Source of the DNA: Streptomyces sp. YIM 121038
GTDB lineage: Bacteria > Actinomycetota > Actinomycetes > Streptomycetales > Streptomycetaceae
Assembly (NCBI RefSeq): GCF_006088715.1
Contig: NZ_CP030771.1
Span: forward strand, 5,094,001-5,158,000
Length of the DNA: 64,000 bases
Direction: 5' to 3'
The notes below the pieces were generated by a model. The model saw only the letters and a program-made list of their open reading frames with translations, was not told the origin of the DNA and searched no databases. Every line of letters begins with the position of its first letter. Within the stretch, counting starts at the first letter, position 1. Made by a program: the position numbers and the translations under genes. Below are positions 34,980 to 43,689 of the stretch, piece by piece.

Positions 34980-36065
34980 GTGTCTTCGCTTCTGCCTGAG
35001 GTGGTGCGGCGGCTGGCCGCCTGGTGCGTGGTGGCGCTGCTCGTCACGGGTGTCGCCGCCGTCGGGGTCTGGCTGTGCGTCGTCTTCAAGACCGCCGTCA
35101 CCCCCGTACTGCTCGCGCTGCTCGGGACCGCGCTGCTCGGGCCGCTGTACCGGCGCCTGGTGCGGATGCGGGTGCAGCGGTCGCTCGCGGCCGGACTGAC
35201 GTGCGCGGCCGTGCTCGCGGTCGTCGGCGGGGCGACGTACATCGTCGTGAAGGCCCTGATCGACACCGGCGGCCAGATCGTGGACTCCCTCAAGAACGCC
35301 GCGCACGACCTGTCGAAGCACTTCGGCGCGGCCGGGACCTCCCTGGACGACCTGGCGTCCAACTCCAAGGACCTCCTCGGCAAGTTCGGCGGCACGGCGG
35401 CCTCGGGCGTGGTCAGCGGCCTGAGCGTGGTCGGCGAGATGATCGCGACCGCGGTCCTCGCGCTGCTGCTCGTGTTCTTCTTCCTGCGGGACTCCCACAA
35501 GGCGGCGAGCACGCTGCGGTCCCTGGTGCCCGCGCACTCCGGGGACACCGTGGAGGCGATGGCGCGGCGGGCCTTCACGGCCGTCGAGGGGTTCATGCGC
35601 GGCACGACGTTCATCGCGCTCATCGACGCGGTGTGCATCACCGTCGGGCTGCTGATCCTGCGCGTTCCGGGGGCGTGGGGGCTCGGCGCCCTGGTGTTCG
35701 TCGGGGCCTACATCCCCTACCTGGGGGCGTTCCTCTCCGGGGCCATCGCCATCCTCGTGGCGCTCGCCGACCGCGGCCTCGTCATCGCCCTGTGGGCGCT
35801 CGGCGTGGTGCTCGCGGTGCAGGTCCTGGAGGGGCACGTGCTCCAGCCGATGATCCAGAGCAGGACCGTGCAGATGCACCCGGCGGTGGTGATGCTCGCG
35901 ATCACCGCGGGCGCGTCCGTCGCCGGGATCATCGGCATGCTGCTCGCCGTGCCGCTGACGGCCGCGGCCTTCGGGGTGGTCAGCGAGTTGCGGGTCCGCT
36001 ACGCGGAGAAGGCGTCCGCGGGGCCCTCCCCGGCGTCCCCTTCGGCCGAGGCCGAGCCTTCGTAG
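34980..36065 (+). CDS. AI-2E family transporter-like membrane protein
   Basis: 361 residues, about eight membrane segments of the AI-2E/YdiK-PerM family. The conserved late segment GALVFVGAYIPYLGAFLSG and LEGHVLQPMIQSRTVQMHP are diagnostic. Despite the family name, most members are permeases of unknown cargo. GTG start 34980. Its last 67 bases overlap the 3' end of the convergent SpoIIE-type gene. Confidence 0.85.
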   Translation: MSSLLPEVVRRLAAWCVVALLVTGVAAVGVWLCVVFKTAVTPVLLALLGTALLGPLYRRLVRMRVQRSLAAGLTCAAVLAVVGGATYIVVKALIDTGGQIVDSLKNAAHDLSKHFGAAGTSLDDLASNSKDLLGKFGGTAASGVVSGLSVVGEMIATAVLALLLVFFFLRDSHKAASTLRSLVPAHSGDTVEAMARRAFTAVEGFMRGTTFIALIDAVCITVGLLILRVPGAWGLGALVFVGAYIPYLGAFLSGAIAILVALADRGLVIALWALGVVLAVQVLEGHVLQPMIQSRTVQMHPAVVMLAITAGASVAGIIGMLLAVPLTAAAFGVVSELRVRYAEKASAGPSPASPSAEAEPS

Positions 36066-38296
36066 AGCTCGAACCAGATGCTCTTGCCCTCCCCGCGCGG
36101 GTCCACGCCCCACCGGTGGGCGAGCAGGTCCATGAGGACGAGACCGCGCCCGGAGGAGGCGAGTTCGCCGGGGTGGCGCTTGTGCGGCAGGTCGTCACTG
36201 CTGTCGGTGACCTCCGCGCGCAGCCTGCGCGTGCCGTTCTCGCCGGTGACCTCGGCGACGAGGAGGGCGTCGCCGTCGGTGTGCACCAGGACGTTGGTGA
36301 TCATCTCGGAGATCAGCAGGACGGCGGAGTCGACCTGGTCGGTGTCCGCCCAGTCGTGCAGCAGGTCCCGCAGGTGCCCCCGCGCGCCCGCGACGCGCTC
36401 CGGCTCGGCCTGCGCGATGGTCAGCATCGTGCGGCGGATGCGGACGCGCTCCTCGGGGCGCCCGGTGCGGCGCAGCAGCAGGAGGGCGATGTCGTCCTCG
36501 CGGCGGTCGGCGAGCGGCCCCGTGGTGTGGTGCGAGGAGGGGCCGTGCACCGCCTGGACGAGGGTGTCGGCGAGGGTCTCCAGGTCGTCGTCCGCCCCGG
36601 CGGGGCGGGACCGGGTCTCGTACTCCGGGCCCGCGGGCTCCGCGTACTCGGAGAACCCGTCGTAGTTCTCCAGGACGCGCCGGATCCGCGTCCAGCCGGT
36701 CTCCAGGTCGTGGCCGCCGGTCTCTATCAGGCCGTCGGTGCAGATCAGCATCGTCTCGCCGGTGTCGAGGACGAGCCGGGTCGTGGGGTAGTCCGCGTCC
36801 GGGTCGATGCCGAGGGGCAGGCCGCCCGCGATGGGCCGCTGCAGAACCGTTCCGTCGGACATGCGGACGACGGGTTCGGGGTGGCCCGCGCGGGCGATCT
36901 CCAGGAGGCCGGTCGCCGGATCGGCCTCTACGTAGAGGCACGTCGCGAAGCGCGGGTCCGTGGCCGCGTGGTCGGGGTCGTCCCGGGAGTCCGTGGACCC
37001 GTAGGTGATGCCGTCCGTGATGCCGGACAGGAAGCGGGTGGCGCGGGAGAGGACCGCGTCCGGGCGGTGGCCCTCCGAGGCGTACGCGCGCAGGGCGATG
37101 CGGAGCTGCCCCATCAGGCCCGCCGCCCGGACGTCGTGGCCCTGTACGTCGCCGATGACGAAGGCGATGCGCCCGCTGGGCAGCGGGATCATGTCGTACC
37201 AGTCGCCGCCGACCTGGAGGCCGCCGCCGGTCGGTACGTAGCGCGCGGCGACGCTCATGCCGGGGATCTCGGGGCCGAGCGTCGGCATCATGGACCGCTG
37301 GAGGCCCTCGGTCAGCTCCCGCTCGGACTCGGCGACCCCGGCCCGCGACAGGGCCTGCGCCAGCATCCGGGCGACGGTCGTCAGGACGGAGCGCTCGTCG
37401 GGCGTGAACGAGACGGGGTACGTGAACGCGGCCATCCAGGCGCCCATCGTGCGGCCCGCCACGGTCAGCGGCAGGAACGCCCAGGACTGCCGCTTGAAGC
37501 GGGACGCGAGGGGCCACGTCGTCGGATAGCGGCGGCGGTACTCCTGCGGCGACGACAGATAGACGGCGCGGCCGGTGCGCAGCACCTCGGCGGCCGGGTA
37601 GTCGGTGTCCAGGGGCATGGCGGCGAGCGGATCGTCGTCCCCGTAGCCGTGGTGTCCGTGGTGGCCGACGACGGTGAGCCGGTCGCCGGTGGAGCCGAAG
37701 ACGGCGAGGCCGTCCGGGGAGAACCCGGGCATGGACAGGCCCGCGGCGACCCGCAGGACCTCCTCCGTGGACCGCGCCTCCGCGAGCGCGCGCCCCGCGT
37801 CGAGCAGGAAGGCCTCGCGGGAGCGGCGCCAGTCGCCGGTGACGGGCGCGCGGGCGGCGGCGCCGGGCCCCGGCTCGGTGACCTCCTGGAGGGTGCCGAT
37901 GAGCTCGTACGCGGTCGACGAGGAGTCGTGGACCACCGGCTTGGTGCGGCTGCGGACCGTGCGCAGGACGTGCCGGCCCTGCTCGTCCATGATCCGCAGC
38001 CGGGCCTCGGCGAGGGTGCCCTCGGCGACGGCGAGCTGCACGATGCCGTGGATCTCGTTCCAGTCGACCGGGTGGAAGCGGGAGCGCACGCCGACCTCGG
38101 TGGTGGTCTGGGCGCGCGGCGCGAGCCCGAGCAGCCGGGCGGCCTCCGCGTCGAGCGTGACGGTGCCGCTCGCGTTGTCCCAGCGCCACAGGCCGGTGGC
38201 GATCGCGGCGAGTACGTCCTCCACAGGGGGCAGTGCGCCCTGGCCGGGCGGCAGGGAGGCGTCACCCCTCTGCTCGCGGGGCTCATTGGTGCGCAT
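35999..38296 (-). CDS. PAS-GAF-SpoIIE phosphatase with HATPase domain
   Basis: 765 residues. In order: a PAS domain (about 25-140), a GAF domain (about 165-320), a PP2C-type SpoIIE phosphatase (VGGDWYDMIPLPSGRIAFVIGDVQGHD around residue 370, later TDGLIE), and an anti-sigma-factor-like HATPase (about 640-745: ISEMITNVLVHTDGDA, SGRGLVLMDLLAHRWG). Such proteins control anti-anti-sigma factors of the SpoIIAA type; both phosphatase and kinase modules in one chain suggest a self-contained switch. Convergent overlap with the AI-2E gene. Confidence 0.9.
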   Translation of the reverse strand: MRTNEPREQRGDASLPPGQGALPPVEDVLAAIATGLWRWDNASGTVTLDAEAARLLGLAPRAQTTTEVGVRSRFHPVDWNEIHGIVQLAVAEGTLAEARLRIMDEQGRHVLRTVRSRTKPVVHDSSSTAYELIGTLQEVTEPGPGAAARAPVTGDWRRSREAFLLDAGRALAEARSTEEVLRVAAGLSMPGFSPDGLAVFGSTGDRLTVVGHHGHHGYGDDDPLAAMPLDTDYPAAEVLRTGRAVYLSSPQEYRRRYPTTWPLASRFKRQSWAFLPLTVAGRTMGAWMAAFTYPVSFTPDERSVLTTVARMLAQALSRAGVAESERELTEGLQRSMMPTLGPEIPGMSVAARYVPTGGGLQVGGDWYDMIPLPSGRIAFVIGDVQGHDVRAAGLMGQLRIALRAYASEGHRPDAVLSRATRFLSGITDGITYGSTDSRDDPDHAATDPRFATCLYVEADPATGLLEIARAGHPEPVVRMSDGTVLQRPIAGGLPLGIDPDADYPTTRLVLDTGETMLICTDGLIETGGHDLETGWTRIRRVLENYDGFSEYAEPAGPEYETRSRPAGADDDLETLADTLVQAVHGPSSHHTTGPLADRREDDIALLLLRRTGRPEERVRIRRTMLTIAQAEPERVAGARGHLRDLLHDWADTDQVDSAVLLISEMITNVLVHTDGDALLVAEVTGENGTRRLRAEVTDSSDDLPHKRHPGELASSGRGLVLMDLLAHRWGVDPRGEGKSIWFELYEGSASAEGDAGEGPADAFSA

Positions 38297-38356
38297 TGCT
38301 TCACTGTAGGAAGAGGTACGGACCAGCCGCCACCGAGTGCCGGGCGCGGCATCGCC

Positions 38357-38452
38357 GGCGGGGTTGCGCCCCCGCCGTACCGCTTCGCTCGATTTCGCGG
38401 CTGCGGGCTTGCCGCGGCTGGGCGCGCAGTTCCCCGCGCCCCTACGGGGCGC
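38357..38452. repeat. Hairpin repeats upstream of aspS
   Basis: The divergent region contains a GGCGGGG/CCCCGCC stem (38357-38376) and GCGCCCC-TAC-GGGGCGC (38436-38452) next to GCGCGCAGTTCCCCGCGCC, a sequence common between Streptomyces genes. AspS promoter follows: TAGCCT near 38463 is a possible -10. Confidence 0.55.
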
Positions 38453-38512
38453 TCACAAACGGTAGCCTTGCCAGCTAGTGTCCCCCGATCTCGAAAGACT
38501 GGATGAACGACG

Positions 38513-40294
38513 ATGCATCGGTACAGGTCCCACACGTGCGGTGAGCTCCGCGCCTCCGACGTCGGCACGGACGTCCGGCTGAGCGGCTGGCTGCACAATC
38601 GGCGCGACCTGGGCGGCATCCTCTTCATCGATCTGCGCGACCACTACGGCATCACGCAGCTCGTCGCCCGTCCCGGCACGGCCGCCGCCGAGGCCCTGGA
38701 CAAGCTCTCCAAGGAGACGGTCGTCCGCGTCGACGGCAAGGTCGTCTCCCGCGGCGCGGACAACGTGAACCCGGAGCTGCCCACCGGCGAGATCGAGATC
38801 GAGGCCGCCGACGTCGAGGTGCTCGGCGCCGCGGCCCCGCTGCCCTTCACGATCAACGCGGAGGACGGGGTCAACGAGGAGCGGCGTCTGGAGTACCGCT
38901 TCCTGGACCTGCGCCGCGAGCGCATGCACCGCAACATCATGCTGCGCTCGGCCGTCATCGCCGCGATCCGCCACAAGATGGTGGCCCTCGGCTTCAACGA
39001 GATGGCGACGCCGATCCTCACCGCGACCTCCCCCGAGGGCGCGCGCGACTTCGTGGTCCCCTCCCGGCTGAACCCGGGCAAGTTCTACGCCCTGCCGCAG
39101 GCGCCGCAGCAGTTCAAGCAGCTGCTGATGATCTCCGGCTTCGACCGCTACTTCCAGATCGCGCCGTGCTTCCGCGACGAGGACGCGCGCGCGGACCGCT
39201 CGCCGGGCGAGTTCTACCAGCTCGACGTCGAGATGAGCTTCGTGGAGCAGGAAGACGTCTTCCAGCCCATCGAGAAGCTCATGACCGAGCTCTTCACGGA
39301 GTTCGGCGGCGGCCGCGAGGTCACCTCGCCGTTCCCGCGCATCCCGTTCCGCGAGTCGATGCTGAAGTACGGCAACGACAAGCCGGACCTGCGCGCCAAG
39401 CTCGAACTGGTCGACATCACCGACGTCTTCGAGGGCTCGGAGTTCAAGGCCTTCGCGGGCAAGCACGTGCGCGCGCTGCCGGTGCCGGACACGGCCGGGC
39501 AGTCCCGCAAGTTCTTCGACGGCCTCGGTGAGTACGCCGTCGAGCACGGCGCCAAGGGCCTGGCCTGGATCCGCGTCGGCGAGGACGGGGCCTTCGCGGG
39601 CCCGATCGCCAAGTTCCTCACCGAGGCGAACGTGGCGGAGCTGACCAAGCGCCTCGGCCTGGAGGCCGGTCACGCCGTGTTCTTCGGCGCGGGCGAGTTC
39701 GACGAGGTCTCCAAGATCATGGGCGCGGTCCGCGTCGAGGCCGCCAAGCGCGCGGGCCACTTCGAGGAGAACGTCTTCCGCTTCTGCTGGATCGTCGACT
39801 TCCCGATGTACGAGAAGGACGAGGAGACCGGCAAGATCGACTTCTCCCACAACCCCTTCTCGATGCCCCAGGGCGGCATGAAGGACCTGGAGGAGAAGGA
39901 CCCGCTCGACATCCTCGCCTGGCAGTACGACATCGTCTGCAACGGCATCGAGCTGTCCTCCGGCGCCATCCGCAACCACGAGCCCGAGGTCATGCTGAAG
40001 GCCTTCGAGATCGCGGGTTACGACGCGGAGACCGTCGAGCACGAGTTCAAGGGCATGCTGAAGGCCTTCCGCCTCGGCGCCCCGCCGCACGGCGGCATCG
40101 CCCCGGGCGTCGACCGCATCGTGATGCTCCTCGCGGACGAGCCGAACATCCGCGAGACCATCGCCTTCCCGCTCAACGGCAACGCCCAGGACCTGATGAT
40201 GGGCGCGCCCACGGTGCTGGAGGAGGCGCGGCTCAAGGAGCTGAACATCGCTCTGCGTAAGGCTCCCGCCAAGGGTGAGCAGGGCGAGAAGTAA
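38513..40294 (+). CDS. aspS: Aspartate-tRNA ligase
   Basis: 593 residues, bacterial-type class II AspRS: N-terminal OB-fold ([26 protein letters not shown]), catalytic motif 2 region [18 protein letters not shown], bacterial GAD insert (about 310-410), motif 3 [14 protein letters not shown]. It charges tRNA-Asp (and perhaps tRNA-Asn if AsnRS is absent). Strong terminator follows. Confidence 0.97.
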   Translation: MHRYRSHTCGELRASDVGTDVRLSGWLHNRRDLGGILFIDLRDHYGITQLVARPGTAAAEALDKLSKETVVRVDGKVVSRGADNVNPELPTGEIEIEAADVEVLGAAAPLPFTINAEDGVNEERRLEYRFLDLRRERMHRNIMLRSAVIAAIRHKMVALGFNEMATPILTATSPEGARDFVVPSRLNPGKFYALPQAPQQFKQLLMISGFDRYFQIAPCFRDEDARADRSPGEFYQLDVEMSFVEQEDVFQPIEKLMTELFTEFGGGREVTSPFPRIPFRESMLKYGNDKPDLRAKLELVDITDVFEGSEFKAFAGKHVRALPVPDTAGQSRKFFDGLGEYAVEHGAKGLAWIRVGEDGAFAGPIAKFLTEANVAELTKRLGLEAGHAVFFGAGEFDEVSKIMGAVRVEAAKRAGHFEENVFRFCWIVDFPMYEKDEETGKIDFSHNPFSMPQGGMKDLEEKDPLDILAWQYDIVCNGIELSSGAIRNHEPEVMLKAFEIAGYDAETVEHEFKGMLKAFRLGAPPHGGIAPGVDRIVMLLADEPNIRETIAFPLNGNAQDLMMGAPTVLEEARLKELNIALRKAPAKGEQGEK

Positions 40295-40312
40295 GCCTCC
40301 GGCTCTGCGGTG

Positions 40313-40342
40313 GGGGTCCGGGGCCAGCTGGCCCCGGACCCC
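40313..40342 (+). terminator. Terminator after aspS
   Basis: A 30-bp perfect palindrome: GGGGTCCGGGGCCAG (40313-40327) with CTGGCCCCGGACCCC (40328-40342), then TTTCGTCT. Confidence 0.85.
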
Positions 40343-40385
40343 TTTCGTCTGGGGCTTCGCCCCTTTCCCCCTTCGTCGGCGCTTC

Positions 40386-40488
40386 GCGCCTCGTCCTCAA
40401 ACGCCGGACGGGCTGGATTGCCTCGCGTCTCGTTCTCGGGTGCCGGAGGGGCTGGATTGCCTCGCGTCTCGTTCTCGGGTGCCGGGCG
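40386..40488. repeat. Family A repeat followed by 39-bp tandem duplication
   Basis: Family A copy 2 (40386-40414) leads into two near-identical 39-bp units (40411-40449 and 40450-40488), each starting GGCTGGATTGCCTCGCGTCT. The units look like diverged family A sequence. Confidence 0.75.
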
Positions 40489-40490
40489 TT

Positions 40491-40508
40491 ACAGTACGAA
40501 CGTACTGT
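40491..40508. promoter_or_regulatory. TetR operator
   Basis: Perfect dyad ACAGTACG-AA-CGTACTGT, 24 bases before the TetR start codon. Position argues for autorepression. Confidence 0.7.
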
Positions 40509-40532
40509 TGTGCGCGTCGTCGAGGAGCAGAC

Positions 40533-41117
40533 ATGGCCGCCCCCGAGCCCCGTCGGCGTGATCCCGCGCGGCGTGTCGCGGAGATCGCCGCCGCCACCGA
40601 GCGCGTCATCGCCGAGCGCGGTGTCGAGGGGCTCACGCACCGGGCCGTCGCCGCCGAGGCGGGGGTGCCGCTCGGCGCGACGACGTACCACTTCGCCACG
40701 AAGGACGACCTGATCGCGGCGGCCCTGCGCCGGTCCGTGGACCGGTTCGCCGCGTACCTCGACGAGTGGGTCGCGCGCCGGCCCCAGCTCACGCCCGAGC
40801 AGCACGCCGTGCTGCTCGCCGACGCGGTCCTGCCGCCGCTCGCCGGGCCCGAGCGGGCCCAGCAGGTGGTGGACCTGGAGCTGTACCTCGCCGCCCTGCG
40901 GCGGCCCGCGCTGCGCCACATCGCCGAGGAGCACCAGGGGCACATCCTGCGCGCCCTGGCCCACTACACCGACCCGGACACCGCCGCCGCCGCGGGAGCC
41001 GCGCTCATGGGGATCAGCCTGCGCTCCCTCGCCTCGCAGACCCCGCCGACCCGGGCCGAGGTCGAGGCGATCCTGCGCCGCATCCTCACTCCGAACCCGG
41101 CGCTCACCGGAGCCTGA
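40533..41117 (+). CDS. TetR-family regulator
   Basis: 194 residues. The HTH region is VIAERGVEGLTHRAVAAEAG followed by VPLGATTYHFATKDDLI; the C-terminal ligand domain is all-helical. GAGGAG precedes ATG 40533. The 18-bp palindrome upstream is its probable operator. Target genes beyond itself are unclear; the next gene downstream is 111 bases away. Confidence 0.88.
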   Translation: MAAPEPRRRDPARRVAEIAAATERVIAERGVEGLTHRAVAAEAGVPLGATTYHFATKDDLIAAALRRSVDRFAAYLDEWVARRPQLTPEQHAVLLADAVLPPLAGPERAQQVVDLELYLAALRRPALRHIAEEHQGHILRALAHYTDPDTAAAAGAALMGISLRSLASQTPPTRAEVEAILRRILTPNPALTGA

Positions 41118-41227
41118 CGGCCAATCGTGACCCGGCGGGGTCTCCTCAACACCCCTGTCCTGCGCTTACCCTGACGATCCGTCACGCTACGGGGCGCGGG
41201 ACGGAATCGTGACGCTTCGGGGGACCG

Positions 41228-41689
41228 GTGCCCGACGATCTGGGATTCGGCAAGCTGCTGGACGACGACGGCCTTCTCGCCCGGCTGCTCGGCAAGACGG
41301 CCAGGGGCCGCAACCGCCCGCTCCTGTACGGGCCCGACCTGCCGGTGGTGTTCCTCACCGGCGGACCCGGCATGGGCAAGGGCCGGCTGCTGGCCTGCGT
41401 GCACGACGGCGTGCGCACGATCGCGCAGGCCGTCTTCCTCGCCAACGCCCGCTCGGCGGGGTCGGTGCCGCCCCGCGAGCGGGTCGCCGCCCAGTGGTCA
41501 CGCCTGGAGTCCGCGCACCGGGTGGCCGGAACCAGTGGGTGGGTGTGTCTGACCAACGCGGGCAACCCCTACGACAAGCCCGTGGCGGTGGTCGAACTCG
41601 ACCCCCGCACGCGCAAGCTGAGGTTCGTGGGGCTCGGGTGGCCGGGCGGGCGGGTCCAGCCGCGCGACTGCGTCGTGCCCAGCGGCTGA
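41228..41689 (+). CDS. Small protein with Walker A-like motif, function unknown
   Basis: 153 residues. VVFLTGGPGMGKGRLLACVH looks like a P-loop but lacks the Ser/Thr after Lys (GKG), and no Walker B follows, so ATP binding is doubtful. Later residues form beta-rich stretches (CLTNAGNPYDKPVAVVELD). GTG start 41228. I do not recognise the family; it could be a cut-down ATPase or a coincidental resemblance. Confidence 0.6.
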   Translation: MPDDLGFGKLLDDDGLLARLLGKTARGRNRPLLYGPDLPVVFLTGGPGMGKGRLLACVHDGVRTIAQAVFLANARSAGSVPPRERVAAQWSRLESAHRVAGTSGWVCLTNAGNPYDKPVAVVELDPRTRKLRFVGLGWPGGRVQPRDCVVPSG

Positions 41690-41692
41690 CGC

Positions 41693-41890
41693 CTACGCCG
41701 CTCTGGTCGGGAGGTCCTGCTGGTCCGCGGCTTCCGCCGTCGCCCACTCGGTCACCAGGCGCTGATACTCGCGTCGCTGGTCGGTGCTCAACCGCCCGCC
41801 GCAGCGCAGCCACAGCGCACGGATCTCCTCGTTCACCTCGTCCGCGGTGCGCTGAGGGCGCCGCGGGTCGGAAGCGGGATTCGTGGCCAT
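41693..41890 (-). CDS. Small conserved-looking hypothetical protein
   Basis: 65 residues, hydrophilic and helical, with EVNEEIRALWLRCGGRLSTD and DQRREYQRLVTEWATAEAAD. The stop is three bases past the convergent gene's stop. Weak ribosome site. Coding is supported by good third-position GC and helix pattern; function unknown. Confidence 0.55.
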   Translation of the reverse strand: MATNPASDPRRPQRTADEVNEEIRALWLRCGGRLSTDQRREYQRLVTEWATAEAADQQDLPTRAA

Positions 41891-42021
41891 GCTGTGAAGC
41901 GTACGTGCGTGGGCGTGAAGAGGGAGTGAGTCCGGTCACGAAGTGATCAACAGCTCATTGGCGGGGTAGAGATCAAGCCACTCGTGCGGGCCGCGGCGCG
42001 CGGCCCGCACGGTCCCGGCGG

Positions 42022-42891
42022 TCAGGCGGGCCTCTTCATGAGGTCCACCAGCTTGCTGAAGCTGTCGGCGCCGTGCCCGGCGTCCGCGCCCCGGCGGAAG
42101 GCGTCCAGGACGACCTGCGGGAACGCCGTGTCCACGCCCGCGTCCGCGTTGGTGTGGACGACGTGCTCCATGCTCGCCACGCCCATCGAGATGCGGTCCA
42201 CGTCGCCCGCGTGGTTGCCCGCGTCGATGCGGGGCGCGTAGAAGTCGACGAACTGCCGCATGCCCTCGTAGTTGCCGGCCACGTACGGAGCCATCTCCGA
42301 GGCCGAGATGCCGTGCGCCCCGGCGAGGGCGACGGCCTGCCAGTAGGCGAGCATCGCGGGCCAGAAGACGACCATGTTGAGCTGGTACATCAGGGCCGCG
42401 AGGCCCGGGTCCTCGCCGCGGTAGTCGGTCTTGCCGGTGATGACCTCCAGGGCCGCGCGGTGCGTGTCGTAGGCCTCGCGCGGGCCGCTGTAGAAGGTGG
42501 ACATGTCCGGGCTGCCGATGGTGGGCGGCGGGGACAGGACGCCGCCGGTCAGATGGGTGCCGCCGAGCTCCGTCACCCAGCGGGCCGCGGCGCGGGCCTT
42601 CTCGGGGACGTCCGAGCTGAGGTTCACCAGGACCCGGCCCGCGACCGCGGCCTCGGCGCCCCGGAGCGCGGTGTACATCGCGTCGTAGTCGATCAGGCTG
42701 AGCACCACCAGGTCGTTGGCGCGCAGGGCCTCCTCGGCGGTGGCGGCGACGCGGGCGCCCCGCTCGGCGAGCGCGGCGGCGCGCGAGGGGGTCCTGTTCC
42801 ACACCGTCACCTCGTAGCCCCGGTCGAGGAACGCGCCCGCCATGGCCTGCCCCATCGGACCGAGCCCCAGAACAGTTACGGACTGTGACAT
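42022..42891 (-). CDS. Imine reductase-like NAD(P)-dependent oxidoreductase
   Basis: 289 residues. Rossmann motif VLGLGPMGQAMA at the N-terminus and NRTPSRA choosing NADP; the all-helical C-terminal domain has the beta-hydroxyacid dehydrogenase fold. NLSSDVPEKARAAARWV and GGVLSPPPTIGSPD match the imine reductase (IRED) branch rather than 3-hydroxyisobutyrate dehydrogenase. It diverges from a TetR gene across twin operators. Confidence 0.82.
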   Translation of the reverse strand: MSQSVTVLGLGPMGQAMAGAFLDRGYEVTVWNRTPSRAAALAERGARVAATAEEALRANDLVVLSLIDYDAMYTALRGAEAAVAGRVLVNLSSDVPEKARAAARWVTELGGTHLTGGVLSPPPTIGSPDMSTFYSGPREAYDTHRAALEVITGKTDYRGEDPGLAALMYQLNMVVFWPAMLAYWQAVALAGAHGISASEMAPYVAGNYEGMRQFVDFYAPRIDAGNHAGDVDRISMGVASMEHVVHTNADAGVDTAFPQVVLDAFRRGADAGHGADSFSKLVDLMKRPA

Positions 42892-42923
42892 GGCTGTCTC
42901 CTGACTTCTCTGTTGAGTACCTC

Positions 42924-42985
42924 TAGAACGAACGCTCTATCCAGAGCCAGGAGTAACGTAGCACAGCACTAGAACGAACGCTCTA
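42924..42985. promoter_or_regulatory. Twin TetR operators
   Basis: TAGAACGAACGCTCTA occurs at 42924-42939 and again at 42970-42985, 46 bp apart, a near-perfect dyad. They lie between the divergent IRED-like and TetR genes. A diverged third copy is at 58957. Confidence 0.8.
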
Positions 42986-43010
42986 CTCAGAGGATGGGTA
43001 AGGTGGCGGG

Positions 43011-43598
43011 ATGAGCATGTACAGCGCGCCCCCCAGCACGCGCGAGCGGATCGTCGTGGTCGCCGCGCAGCTCATCCAGCGGCAGGGCTACGTCGGCACC
43101 GGCATCAAACAGATCGCCAAGGAGGCGCAGGCCACGCTCGGCTCCGTCTACCACTTCTTCCCGGGCGGCAAGGAAGCCGTCGCGGTGGCCGCGATCAAGC
43201 ACGGGGAGAGGGAGTTCGGCCGGCTGCTCCAGGACGCGCTCACCCCCGAGGGCGACCCGGCCGCCGCGATCGAGGCCTGCGCCGTGCGGCTGGCCGTCGA
43301 ACTGCGCGCGTCGGGCTGGACCGACGGCTGCCCGATCACGGCCGCCGCCCTGGAGACCCTCGGCACGGATTCGGAGATCCAGCGGGTGTGCGGCGAGGCG
43401 CTGCGCAGCTGGGAGAACATCGTCGCCGAGAAGCTCCTGGCCTGCGGCTTCACGGAGGCCGACGCGCGCGAGGTGGCCACCACCGTCATCAGCACCCTGG
43501 AGGGCGCCGAGGTGACGGCGCAGGTCAACCGCAGCGAGGAGCCCCTGCGGGCGGCCGGACGCCAACTGGCGCGGCTCGTCCGGACGTACGAGGGCTGA
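43011..43598 (+). CDS. TetR-family regulator
   Basis: 195 residues. HTH: AAQLIQRQGYVGTGIKQIAK and ATLGSVYHFFPGGKEAV. This form, with FPGGKE, belongs to the YxaF/LmrA-like TetR group that represses neighbouring oxidoreductases. Probable regulator of the divergent IRED-like gene. Confidence 0.9.
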   Translation: MSMYSAPPSTRERIVVVAAQLIQRQGYVGTGIKQIAKEAQATLGSVYHFFPGGKEAVAVAAIKHGEREFGRLLQDALTPEGDPAAAIEACAVRLAVELRASGWTDGCPITAAALETLGTDSEIQRVCGEALRSWENIVAEKLLACGFTEADAREVATTVISTLEGAEVTAQVNRSEEPLRAAGRQLARLVRTYEG

Positions 43599-43631
43599 CG
43601 CCACCTCGTACGGAAGGCGCGCGGAGACGCG

Positions 43632-43666
43632 GGAAGGGCCCGGAACACATGGTTCCGGGCCCTTCC
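43632..43666. terminator. Bidirectional terminator between TetR and metG
   Basis: GGAAGGGCCCGGAAC (43632-43646) pairs perfectly with GTTCCGGGCCCTTCC (43652-43666), loop ACATG. Confidence 0.85.
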
Positions 43667-43689
43667 TCCGAGCTGTGCCGCGTGTCCGG

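Noticed and set aside
35024..38506. Open frame of 1160 codons on the plus strand
   Set aside because: Shadow of the AI-2E-like gene and antisense to the SpoIIE-type gene, both with clear domains.
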